64,000 nt of DNA from the NCBI RefSeq assembly GCF_002305855.1, contig NZ_CP022163.1:4960292-5024291 (forward strand). Direction: 5' to 3'. The notes below the pieces were generated by a model. The model saw only the letters and a list, made by a program, of their open reading frames with translations. It was not told the origin of the DNA and searched no databases. This stretch comes from Melittangium boletus DSM 14713. GTDB taxonomy: Bacteria > Myxococcota > Myxococcia > Myxococcales > Myxococcaceae. Positions 35,639 through 45,200 of the stretch are shown piece by piece (the first letter of the stretch is position 1; every line of letters starts with the position of its first letter). The translations under genes were made by a program, and so were the position numbers.

Positions 35639-37660
35639 CTACCCGCCGAGCTGCTCCTGGGCCACCGTGGTGCGCACGGCGGCGTCGGCCCAGGCCGTCG
35701 TGAGCGCCGCTTCGTCCGAGGCACCTCCCGAGGCGCGCGCCGCGCCGAGCTTCGTCCCGAGTGCCTCCAGGTCGTCCGCCAGGCGCTTCATGCCGAGCCC
35801 TCGCACCCGGAGCGCCCCGGCGTGCAGCCGCGCCGTCCACGCGGGCACCACGTGGCGCAAACCCTGGTGGACCGCGTCCGCGAGGCACCCCTCCACCTCC
35901 GCCAGCGCCGCCTGCAAGGGGGGCAGCGGAGGGGACACGCCCGGGGTGCGCAGCGCTCCCGCGTCCGTGGCGGGTTGCAGGTCGAGCACGATGACGCCCG
36001 CGTCCTCGCACACCACGGCCATGGGCTCCACGACGAGTCCCCGAGCCGTCCGGCGCACCTCGCCCGAGACGTAGCGCGGACGGCCCCGTTTTCCCGACAG
36101 GGCCTCGGCGAGCGCGTCCAGCGCCCCCGGGGCCACCTGCCGGTGGGCCAGCTCCACGCGGAAGGCCGTGCCCCCCGCGTCCTCCACGTCCGCGTGCACT
36201 TCCTGGGCGCCGGGCGAATACGTCACGTCCACCACCCGCGACAGCTCGAAGGCGTGCACGTTCTCCGCGAGCTGGTGCGGTCTCAGGAAGCGCGGAGGCC
36301 GGTCGCGCCATTCGGCCTCCAGGGCGCGCACGTCCTTCACCAGCAGGGGCGAGGGCAGCCTGCTCCAGTCCCCGGACTGCGGCGTCACCGAGGTGCGTTG
36401 TAGCCCCTGGGTGGAGAACATCACCAGTCGGTTCGTCAGGCGCCGGGCGCCCGAGGTCACCACTTGGCCTCGCGCGAGCACGTCGATCGAGGCGCCGGAC
36501 ACGGCCTGTCTGCTGCCCAGCCGGTGGCCGTCCTCGGGGGTCTGGTCCTCGGGCCAGGTGAAGGCGCGGCGCACCACGAGCAGGCCCACGGCGGCCGGGT
36601 CCGCGAGGATCACCTCCACACGGCGCTCGCGTCCGTCAGCGAACAGCCGCGCCCCCAGCGACACCAGCCGGACGTAGTCGAGCTTCGTCTCCGGGGCTTC
36701 GTCCATGCCCAGCACCGCGCGAGGCGGCACCGTGGCCTGGATTCGGGCGGCCCGCATGCGCGCGAACAATTCCGTCACCACCGACGCGAGTCGCGTGGGC
36801 ACGTAGCGGGCGCTCCGGCTCACATAGGCGCCGAGGAGTTCCTCGACATCGTCGAGCGCCGTGAGCGGCCACGCCATGCGCGCCTCTTCCAAGCCCGCGC
36901 GTGCCACGGCGAAACGCCCAGCGAGGCCCGTGCTCGCGTGCTGCGCTCCTTCCAAGAGGAGGAAGCGCATCAACTCCCCCGCCGTGTCCATCGCCGCGCC
37001 GCCCGGGGTCTCTCCCACCTGTTCGCGGGCCACCTCGACGGAGACCTCGGGGCGCGTGGGGTCCTTCGCGTCGGCGGCGCGGAACGCCCAGACCGCCAGG
37101 GGCAGGTGCTCACAGCGCAAGCCCGCCGCGCAGTCGCACCGCGCGTAGTTCAAGTCCCGGGGCACCAGGAAGCGCACCGTGCACGTGGCGAGGGACACCC
37201 GGGGCACGTCCTCGCCCTCGAAGGTGCCCCGCCGCACCTGCGCGAGAAAGCCCCGCTTCCGATAGACCCGCGCCCGCTCCATCACCCGTTGGGAGAGCAG
37301 TTGTTCCAACGCCGCGTCCTCCACCTGGCCGGGAGACCAGGGCGGGGACGGAGGTGGAGGTGTCTCGGAGGAGGGCGCCGCCGCCGCGCTGAACGCGGGA
37401 TAGGCCAGTGCAGTGGCCACGCGGTGGCGGCACACCGACGTGGCGTTGCACGTGCACGGGCTGTCCTTGAGTGCCTTTCCAGGCACGAGCCGCGCCGTGC
37501 TCCCGTCCTCGAAGGTGCCCACCACCGTGCCGTCCGGCAGTTCCTCCAGGCGCGGCCCCTTGCCCTGCTCCAGGTCCTTCTGAGCACGTTTGACCAGTCC
37601 CAGGTTCGCCAGGGCCGCGAGGGACTGCGGTGTGAGCGCGAGCAGATCCGGACGGCTCAT
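35639..37660 (-). CDS. SWIM zinc-finger protein (YehQ-like)
   Basis: A 673-residue protein carrying two CxCx5CxH SWIM motifs: C69-T-C71...C77-R-H79 and C175-D-C177...C183-E-H185. SWIM domains bind nucleic acid or protein. The rest is a large mixed alpha/beta region without recognisable enzyme motifs. The ATG overlaps the stop of the VWA gene (ATGA), so the two are translationally coupled. It is the last gene of the five-gene WGR-MoxR-DUF5682-VWA-SWIM unit. E. coli YehQ is the SWIM protein of the equivalent cluster as I remember it. Function is unknown in both. Confidence 0.8.
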   Translation of the reverse strand: MSRPDLLALTPQSLAALANLGLVKRAQKDLEQGKGPRLEELPDGTVVGTFEDGSTARLVPGKALKDSPCTCNATSVCRHRVATALAYPAFSAAAAPSSETPPPPSPPWSPGQVEDAALEQLLSQRVMERARVYRKRGFLAQVRRGTFEGEDVPRVSLATCTVRFLVPRDLNYARCDCAAGLRCEHLPLAVWAFRAADAKDPTRPEVSVEVAREQVGETPGGAAMDTAGELMRFLLLEGAQHASTGLAGRFAVARAGLEEARMAWPLTALDDVEELLGAYVSRSARYVPTRLASVVTELFARMRAARIQATVPPRAVLGMDEAPETKLDYVRLVSLGARLFADGRERRVEVILADPAAVGLLVVRRAFTWPEDQTPEDGHRLGSRQAVSGASIDVLARGQVVTSGARRLTNRLVMFSTQGLQRTSVTPQSGDWSRLPSPLLVKDVRALEAEWRDRPPRFLRPHQLAENVHAFELSRVVDVTYSPGAQEVHADVEDAGGTAFRVELAHRQVAPGALDALAEALSGKRGRPRYVSGEVRRTARGLVVEPMAVVCEDAGVIVLDLQPATDAGALRTPGVSPPLPPLQAALAEVEGCLADAVHQGLRHVVPAWTARLHAGALRVRGLGMKRLADDLEALGTKLGAARASGGASDEAALTTAWADAAVRTTVAQEQLGG

Positions 37661-38781
37661 GCGCGCACCTTCTCGGCGATCCACGTGGCCAGCTCTCCGG
37701 GGGTCATCGCCGCCACGTGGGCGCCCACGTCCACCAGCCTCCGGGCCATGTCCCGGTCGTAGTTGGGCGTCGCGTCCGGCTCCAGCGCCGCGAGCCCCAA
37801 TACCTTCGTGCCCTGGGCGCACAGGTCCTTCACCCGGCGCACGAGCATGTCCGGGTGGCCGCCCTCGTAGAAGTCGGTGATGAGGACGACGATGGCGCGC
37901 CGGGGCATCTCGATGAGGCCCGCGCCGTAGCCCACCGCGAGCTGGATGTCCGTGCCTCCGCCGAGCTGGACCTTCATGAGCAGTTCCACCGGATCCGTCA
38001 CGTCCCGCGTCAGGTCCACCACCGACGTGTCGAAGGCCACCAGGTGCGTCTGGATGCCCGGCAGCCCCCACAGACAGGCCGCGGTGACGGCCGAGTGGAT
38101 GACCGAGGACGTCATGCTGCCGGACTGGTCCACCAGGAGGATGACCTGCCAGCGCTCGGTGTGGCGCTTGGTGCGTGAGAAGAACGCGGCGCGCTCGATG
38201 GCGACGCGCTTGTGCTCGGGCGAGTAGCGGCGCAGGTTCTCGCGCAGCGTGCGCCGGAAGTCGAAGTTGCGCGCGACCTTCAGGGGCGAGCGGCGGCGCC
38301 GGTCGAGCGTCCCCGAGAACGTGCGCCGCACCTCCTGCTGCAACTTCTCCATCAGGTCGCGCACCACCTTGGCCACGATGCGGCGCGCCACCGCCAGCAC
38401 CTCGGGATTCATCAGGTGCTTGGTGCGCAGCACCGCGCGCAGCAGCGTCTCGTTTGGCTCCACGCGCTCGAGCACGTCCGCGCGCGTCACCACCTCGTCG
38501 ATCTTGTAGCGCTCGACGGCGTCCTGCTCGAGCCGTTCGATGGTCTCCTTGGGAAAGAGGGTGTGGATGTCGTTGATCCACTCCGGCACGGTGAGCTGCG
38601 AGCCGCCCAGGCCCCCCTTGCGCTCGCGCACGTCGCGTCCGGCGAGTTCCTCCTCGCGGCCATAGAGCCACGAGAGCGCCGAGTCCATGGCCTGGCCCTG
38701 TCCGTCCAGGCATCCACCGAGGGCTCCCTCCGCCGCTTCTCCGAGCACGAGGCGCCAGCGCGCCAGGGGTTCAAGGGGCAT
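37657..38781 (-). CDS. VWA domain protein (YehP-like)
   Basis: A 374-residue protein. The C-terminal half is a von Willebrand factor A domain with a complete MIDAS: DQSGSM (Asp218), a Thr in GGGTDIQ and the Asp in VLITDFYEGG. The N-terminal half is helical and basic. VWA proteins commonly serve as metal-dependent partners of MoxR AAA+ ATPases, and one is encoded two genes upstream. The start overlaps the end of the DUF5682 gene by 11 bp and the stop overlaps the SWIM start. Cytoplasmic; no signal or membrane segment. Confidence 0.85.
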   Translation of the reverse strand: MPLEPLARWRLVLGEAAEGALGGCLDGQGQAMDSALSWLYGREEELAGRDVRERKGGLGGSQLTVPEWINDIHTLFPKETIERLEQDAVERYKIDEVVTRADVLERVEPNETLLRAVLRTKHLMNPEVLAVARRIVAKVVRDLMEKLQQEVRRTFSGTLDRRRRSPLKVARNFDFRRTLRENLRRYSPEHKRVAIERAAFFSRTKRHTERWQVILLVDQSGSMTSSVIHSAVTAACLWGLPGIQTHLVAFDTSVVDLTRDVTDPVELLMKVQLGGGTDIQLAVGYGAGLIEMPRRAIVVLITDFYEGGHPDMLVRRVKDLCAQGTKVLGLAALEPDATPNYDRDMARRLVDVGAHVAAMTPGELATWIAEKVRA

Positions 38782-41077
38782 TGCCCGGCTCCTTTCCCGT
38801 CAGTCCGAAGCGTCTGAGGACCTGTTCCACGTCATCGTCCAGCGCCGCGCCCGCGAGCACCACGGCGGGCTCCACGTCCAGGCTCAGCAGCTCCTTCGCG
38901 GCCGAGGACTCCCGGCCATGCAGCGGCAGCAGGGCCTGGGCGATCTCCTCCTTCTCCCGGGGCGGGAAGAAGCCGAAGGCCAGGCGCAGCGCGGGCAGCG
39001 CGATGAGGAAGTCCTCCTCGGTCAGCTCGCGCAAGAGCTCGTCCAGCATCGCGGTGATGGCGGGCGCGCGCACCACCTGCTCGCGGGCGAGCCGGAACAG
39101 CCCGGCCAGGAAGTCTCCCAGCGTGGCCGGGCGCGAGGCGGAGCGGGTGGCGCGCAGGGCCACGTCCTCGGCGCTCGCCTCGTCCGCGAAGTGCGACAGT
39201 GACCAGAGCACGCCGAGCGACGCCCCTCGCACGGCAGGAGGGGCCTGGAGCGAGGCCAGCCGGCGCTCGAACACGGCGCGGGCCTGGGCCACGTCGAGCG
39301 TCAGCACCGGCGCGGCGAAGCGCAGGGCGTCGCGCAGCGCCACGATGGCGCGCAGCTGCTCCTTGTCCGCGGGCTGATGGGGCCCGTCGAGCTGTTCGAT
39401 CAGCCAGAGTCCCCGCTCGACCGCCGCGCCGATGAGACTGCCCACCTCGGTGGAGCCCTGGGCCCCGAGCAGCACGTCATGGCGCCAGACGGACAGCAGC
39501 CGCTCCACCGCCACGCCCAGGCGCGTGAAGTCCGGCTCATGCCGGGCCCTCGCGGCCACTTCCTCCAGGACGCGCCGGGCCAGTCCCTTCGCGCCGATGA
39601 AGAAGCTCTCCGCGAGCAGCAACGCCAGCTTCTCCAGATCCGGCCCCGCGTCCATCAGGGCCTCTTCCAGCCGTCCGCTCGCGGCCTCCTCCAGCGTGGG
39701 CCCCCAGCCCGAGGCCTCGATGACCCAGGAGATGAAGTCCTCCGAGGGCGCCACCGTCCAGGACTCCTGGAGCACGGGCTCGGCCGGGAAGCTGGGGCCC
39801 GCGTCCCGGGTGAAGCCCGGAATGCGCAGGACCCGCAGACGGTGGAGCACGCGGCTCTTCTCCAGGTCCTTGGGCTCGCGCAACTCCAGGCGCACCGTGC
39901 GTGCCCGCTTGTCCGGGCCGAGCCCATGGGCGGCCAGCCAGTGCTCCACGTCGGACAGCAGGGGCGGGCGGGGCGTGTCCGGGTGCAACCGGCCCGTGCG
40001 CTCGCCCGAGAAGGCGCGCAGCACCTCGCCCAGGAGCGGATCCGTGTCCGGAGAGGGCACGCCCCGGCCCGTCCACGGCAGCTCCACGTCCAGCGCGTCC
40101 TTCACCAGGGCCGACGCCAGCCCGTCCAGCAGATCCGTGCGCGCGAGCGCCGTGTGTCCGCGCAGCCGTCCAAGCCCCTCGGCCATGAGGGACGCGGCGA
40201 TGAGGTCCGCCGAGGACACGTGCTGGCCCCGTCCGCGAAGCCGCTCCACGGCCACGCGCAACATCCGCTCGGGGGCCTTGTCGGCGCCCTCGTCCCAGAC
40301 GGCCTGGTAGAAGGCGGGCGAGGGCATTCCGGACTCGTATCCGGCGAACGAGTCCAACCGCCGGAAGCTGTAGGGCACCAGGTAGCTCCTGGCCGAGGCG
40401 TCCGCTGGCGCCGAGGGGAAGAGGGCGCCGGGCATCGTCCGGGCCCTCGCGAGCACCGGGGCGTGGAAGCCGCCGCACACGACCATCACCGGGCCGTCTC
40501 CCTGGGCCAGCGCCGCCTCCACGTGGGCGAGCATGAAGGCCTCGCGCTGCTCGTCCCGGTCGGACGCGGGCTCCTCGGCGCGCAGGGTCTCGAAGTAGAT
40601 GCGCAGCCGCTCGGCCAGCACGTCCAGTTCGAGGGGCTGCTCGAAGAGGTGATCCCACAGGGCGTCCATGCCCTCCAGGCCCAGCTTGCGGCAGAGCGCT
40701 TCAATGGCTCGCGCCCTGCGCCGCTCGCCGTCCGAATAGCGGTTGCGCACGCCCTCGAAGGCCGAGTGCCACGCGGGCAGGTCCATGAAGCGCACCTGGG
40801 CTCCGGCCGCGTGGCCCTCCGTCAGCGCCACCCACTCCGGGGAGTACGCGCAGAAGGGCGTCCACGAGGCGTGGGTGCGCTCCTTGTCCCGGTAGCTGCT
40901 GAAGAGGGCCAGGGGCAGCTCGTGCGCCAGGAGCAATTCCCCCAGCCGCGAGTTCATGTCCGCCGGGCCCTCGATGAGCACATGGCGCGGCCGCACGGTG
41001 CGCAGCGTATGCGCCACGAGCCGGGCACACGCGGGACTGTGGTGCCGCACACCGACGACGTGAAGAGACGCGCTCAC
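38771..41077 (-). CDS. DUF5682 family protein (YehM-like)
   Basis: A 768-residue protein from GTG 41077, which lies 4 nt after the MoxR stop. The first 215 residues carry GVRHHS (9-14), LIEGPADMN (Glu36) and VCGGFHAP (His205), a G-x-x-H / E / G-G-x-H layout that recalls the TraB/ChaN/EreA-like hydrolase fold. That resemblance is my inference. The remaining 550 residues are helical, Leu/Ala-rich and solenoid-like. It lies between the ATPase and the VWA gene, as yehM does between yehL and yehP in E. coli. No signal peptide or membrane segment is seen. Confidence 0.8.
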   Translation of the reverse strand: MSASLHVVGVRHHSPACARLVAHTLRTVRPRHVLIEGPADMNSRLGELLLAHELPLALFSSYRDKERTHASWTPFCAYSPEWVALTEGHAAGAQVRFMDLPAWHSAFEGVRNRYSDGERRRARAIEALCRKLGLEGMDALWDHLFEQPLELDVLAERLRIYFETLRAEEPASDRDEQREAFMLAHVEAALAQGDGPVMVVCGGFHAPVLARARTMPGALFPSAPADASARSYLVPYSFRRLDSFAGYESGMPSPAFYQAVWDEGADKAPERMLRVAVERLRGRGQHVSSADLIAASLMAEGLGRLRGHTALARTDLLDGLASALVKDALDVELPWTGRGVPSPDTDPLLGEVLRAFSGERTGRLHPDTPRPPLLSDVEHWLAAHGLGPDKRARTVRLELREPKDLEKSRVLHRLRVLRIPGFTRDAGPSFPAEPVLQESWTVAPSEDFISWVIEASGWGPTLEEAASGRLEEALMDAGPDLEKLALLLAESFFIGAKGLARRVLEEVAARARHEPDFTRLGVAVERLLSVWRHDVLLGAQGSTEVGSLIGAAVERGLWLIEQLDGPHQPADKEQLRAIVALRDALRFAAPVLTLDVAQARAVFERRLASLQAPPAVRGASLGVLWSLSHFADEASAEDVALRATRSASRPATLGDFLAGLFRLAREQVVRAPAITAMLDELLRELTEEDFLIALPALRLAFGFFPPREKEEIAQALLPLHGRESSAAKELLSLDVEPAVVLAGAALDDDVEQVLRRFGLTGKEPGNAP

Positions 41078-41081
41078 GCGC

Positions 41082-42212
41082 TCACCCGGGCAGGAGGTGA
41101 CGGGCCTCGAACAGGGCGCGCCAGTGAGAGCCCGCGCGGCGCGACACCCGCTGCTCCAGGTAGACGCGCAGCCGCTTGAGATCCTCGGGGTTGTCCTTCG
41201 CCGCCGTTCCGGCCAGACACTCCACCAGGTCCGCCGCCGAGCCTCCATCCCCGCGCAGGTAGTAGCCCCGCACGCCCACCGCGTGCGCCACCGACACCGC
41301 CTCCGCCGTGGAGAGCACCGAGCTCATCCGCTCCATCGCCTGGCCCTCGCCCGTCTCTCCGGCGCGCAGCTCGCGGAAGGTGGTGACGAGCACCTCGAGC
41401 AGATCCTCCGGCGGTGCCACCGGCACCCCCGAGCGCTTGAGCAGCCGCGCCGTCTCATCGCGCACCAGCCGCAGCTCGGTGGCGAAGTCGCCGATGGGGA
41501 ACACCGTCTCGAAGTTGAAGCGCCGCTTGAGCGCCGCGCTCATCTCGTTGACGCCCCGGTCCCGCGTGTTCGCCGTGGCGATGATGTTGAAGCCATCCCG
41601 CGCGAACACCATGCCCTCCTCGTCCTTGAGCTCCGGCACCGCGAGCACCCGGTCCGACAGCATGGACAGGAGCGAGTCCTGCACTTCCAGCGGGCAGCGG
41701 GTGATCTCCTCGAAGCGCACCACCTTGCCCTCCTTCATGCCCGTGTAGAGCGGGGCGGGCACGAGCGCGCGGGGCGTGGGCCCCTCGGAGACGAGCAGCG
41801 CGTAGTTCCACGAGTATTTGATCTGATCCTCCGTGACGGACGCGCCGCCCTGGATGGTCAGCGTGGAGGTGCCCGAGATGGCCGCCGCGAGCAGCTCGGA
41901 CAGGAGGCTCTTGGCGGTGCCGGGCTCGCCCACGAGCATGAGCCCGCGGCTGGTCGCCAGCGTCACCATGGCCCGGTCCACGAGGCTTGGGTTGCCCACG
42001 AACTTGCGCCGCACGCCGAGCGCGTCGTCCCCGAGGATGAAGCGGCGCACCGCGTGCAGCGACAGGCTCCAGCCCGGAGGCCGGGGCGCGTCATCCGCTT
42101 CCCGGAGCCGCGCCAGCTCCTCCGCGTGGAGCACTTCCGCGGGAGGCCGTTGGACCTCCACCGCCGCCGTTGCCGTTGTCGCCGCCGTGGTCTTCTTCCG
42201 GGTCGTCGCCAT
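41082..42212 (-). CDS. MoxR-type AAA+ ATPase (YehL-like)
   Basis: A 376-residue ATPase of the MoxR branch. The N-terminus is Lys/Thr/Ala-rich and probably disordered. Walker A is GEPGTAKS (Lys101), Walker B-like VVRFEEI, sensor 1 IIATANTRD and an Arg finger candidate in ALKRRFNFETV. MoxR ATPases typically remodel or assemble protein complexes together with VWA partners, and a VWA gene is encoded two genes downstream. It starts 12 nt after the stop of the WGR gene and ends 4 nt before the DUF5682 start, so all three are likely co-translated. Confidence 0.88.
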   Translation of the reverse strand: MATTRKKTTAATTATAAVEVQRPPAEVLHAEELARLREADDAPRPPGWSLSLHAVRRFILGDDALGVRRKFVGNPSLVDRAMVTLATSRGLMLVGEPGTAKSLLSELLAAAISGTSTLTIQGGASVTEDQIKYSWNYALLVSEGPTPRALVPAPLYTGMKEGKVVRFEEITRCPLEVQDSLLSMLSDRVLAVPELKDEEGMVFARDGFNIIATANTRDRGVNEMSAALKRRFNFETVFPIGDFATELRLVRDETARLLKRSGVPVAPPEDLLEVLVTTFRELRAGETGEGQAMERMSSVLSTAEAVSVAHAVGVRGYYLRGDGGSAADLVECLAGTAAKDNPEDLKRLRVYLEQRVSRRAGSHWRALFEARHLLPG

Positions 42213-42224
42213 GAGGGCGACAGC

Positions 42225-45200
42225 TTACGCCGGACGCAGGCTCTCCAGGTCCCTCACCAGCTCGGAGAAGAGGATGGGGTCCAGCTCACCCAGGGACCGG
42301 GGCTCTTCCCGGGCCCAGTGCCCCCCGGTCCGGACCACGAGCGTGCCGAGGACCTGCTCGGGGGACTCCTCGATCATGCCCGTGTAGATGCCCTCCTCGA
42401 GCTCGAGTTCGGCCATCAGGCCAGGGCCCAGGGGCTTCTCCATCCAACACACCACGCCCGCGTCCTGGGGAGCGCCGCGCCGCCAGCCGCGCTTTTCCAG
42501 GTTGAGCACCTTGCCCGTGGGCACCTTGAGTCCCACCACGCGCCCGAGCTTCGTGGCCCCGTGCTCCGTGTCTTGAAGGGCGTAGGTGGGACGGCCGAGC
42601 TGGGGGAAGGGTTGGATGAGCTGGTAGTCGGCGAGGAGCTGGCCCCAGGCCCCCGAGGTCTTCGCGTCCAGCTCCAGGGCATGGGGCAGACCCACGAGGG
42701 CGCCCTCGGGCAGCATCCACGTGTCGTCGTTCACGTCCGAGAAGGAGCGGTCCTCGGCGACGCGGAAGGTGTCCTTCAAGGCGCCCTCGGGGGAGTAGAC
42801 GCCCCAGACGAGCCGGCGCACGACGTGGATGAGCAGGGGATGCTCCACGAAGAATTGGCGGAAGACCTCCGGGCTCCAGCGGCGGCGGGCGCACATGGCC
42901 AGCTCCAGACGGAGGATCTGGGTGCCCGCGGCCACCTTGGCGTCCTTCTTGAGGGCCTTCCACTGCTCGGCGGCCGCCTCCGCCTTGTCCGCGTCGTCCT
43001 TCTTGATGGGCTTGGGCAGGTCCTTGAGCGCCGCGCCATCCGAATCCCGGACGAAGGGCTTCAGCTGCTCATCGAAGCCCACGGTGAAGGTGCGCGGACC
43101 GAAGTCCAGCGTGAGCGAGCCACGGTCATCCAGTCCAAGGTCGGGCACGAGCCGGTCGGCCAGCTCCTCGCGGGTGAGGCCGCGCGCCTCGGCGATCTGC
43201 TCGATCTTCTCCTGGGCCTTCTGCTGGAGGCCCTTGAACTTGACCTTCTCGGCGATGCCGTTGAGGTAGATGAGCGTGACGTCGGTGCCGATGGTGGCGA
43301 GCACGTCCAGGCCCACGACAGCGCGGGTGTGGGCGGCTTCGCCGGGCCACTGGCGGATGAGCGGGGCGAGCTTGCGCGCCGTCTCGTCATCTCCGAGCAG
43401 GCCGAGCGCCTGGAGCACCCACCCCTCCTTATTAGAGGCACCCTGGGCGAGCCACGTCTCGAAGAGGGCCCAGGCGAAGCGGGCGAGGCTGGGACGGTCG
43501 CAGGCGGCCTTCACCTGCTCCAGGCCGATATAGGGCTCCTCCAGGGAGGAGACGGCGAGCAGGGTGGCCAGGGCCTCGACGGCGGCCGGGGGCAGCTTCG
43601 CGGAGCGGTCGGCGAGCAGGGGTGGGGGAAGGGCCTCGATACCGAGCGCGGTGGGGATCTTGGGGAGCTTCGCGGGCAGCAGGTAGAGGGGATCGAAGGC
43701 GAGCACCCGCTTCACGGCCTCGCGCACCTGGGGCGAGGCATCCCCCGCCACCTTCAATACCGTGGCCTCCTGGCCCTGGGCGGCGAGCAGGCGCAGCGCG
43801 GCGCATGCGGCGTCCCGGACCTTGCCGGGCTTGCCGAGCGCGGGCGCCAGCAGCCCCGAGGTGGCGTGCGCGGGGTGGCGCAGGAGCCAGTCCCGAGCGG
43901 CGCTCCGGCCCTTCTTGGTGCCCAGGGCCTCGGCCATGCGCGGCGCGAGCCGGGTAACGGCGAAGGGAAGGCACAATTCGTGGGTCTCGCCCCCTCGCGC
44001 GTCGACGCAGCGTTCCACGACGGCGAGTGTGTCGAGGCCCAGCTGGGCGATGATGCGGGGCATCCATCGGGCGTTCCAGTCATCGGGCTGGAACTGGTCC
44101 AGGTACTTCAAGGCGAGCGCCTGGGGCGCATGGCCGAAGAACTCCCCATCGAGGAGATACGTCCTGTCGCTGGCCGCCATGCCCTTGGCGAGCTTCTTCT
44201 CCAGGGCGTGCCACTTCGCCTCGGTGTAGGTCTCGTACTCTTCCGAGCCCCAACCCTTGCGCCGCAGCCAGGCCTCCCGTTCTCCCTCGTGCCACACCAG
44301 GGCGTCGGGGAAGGCGGGGGCCATGACGTCGTTCAGCTCGGGAGGCGCCTCGGGCCTCTGGCTCGACAGCCAGGGAGGCGTGGCGAGCACGGGCGGCAGG
44401 CGCTCGGAGGGGGCGTCGGGGACGTTGGGGCTGGCCTGGGCCTGGAGCCGGGCCACCAGGTCGCGCTCCTTGTCGGACAGTCCGGCGAGCGCGGCCTGGA
44501 CGGCATCGGGGTGCCGGGCCAGGAGCAGCGAGAGGATGCTGCGGGGCGAGGCTCCCTCCTTGCCCGTCGGCAGCGCCCATTGGGGCACCAGGCGCGCGGC
44601 GCGGTGGGGCCAGCGCAGGGCCGCGTCGATCAGCGAGGGCGCGATCTCGCTCTCCGGGCGTTCGAGCAGCAGCGTCATCGCCTCGTCGGAGTTGATGCTC
44701 GCGACGACCTCGGCCCAGGTGCGCATCTGCTCGGAGCGAAGATCCTCCTGGCCCACGAGCAGGGCGCGCAGGAAGCCGACGATCTCCGGCCCCACGCCGT
44801 CGAGCAGCGAGCTGAAGGTTTCCTTCTCGACGTCCAGCAGGAGCCACGGATCCACGTGGGGTGTGACGAGGTCGAGCGTGCGGAGGTCCGAGAGGGAGTG
44901 AAGGATGAGGGGATCCCGCCCGTCACGCCCCTTCTGGATGAAGGTCCGGGCCGAGTCGCGGACCCAGGTGGCCTCGGAGGGGAAGAGGAAGGCCGCGGCC
45001 GAGCGCTGGTGCTTGTCGCCCTCGCGAAGGAGGGCGGCGGCGGCGGTACGGGCGGCCTGGTGGTCCGAGTCCCCGGCCTGGGTGGTGAGCAGGGCGCGCA
45101 GCCGGGACAATCCTCCCTGGAGGCTTTCCTTGACGCTGTCGTAGTCGGACGAGTCATCTTCCTTGGGGTTGCGGCCCTTGCGCGCCATCACCCGATCGTT

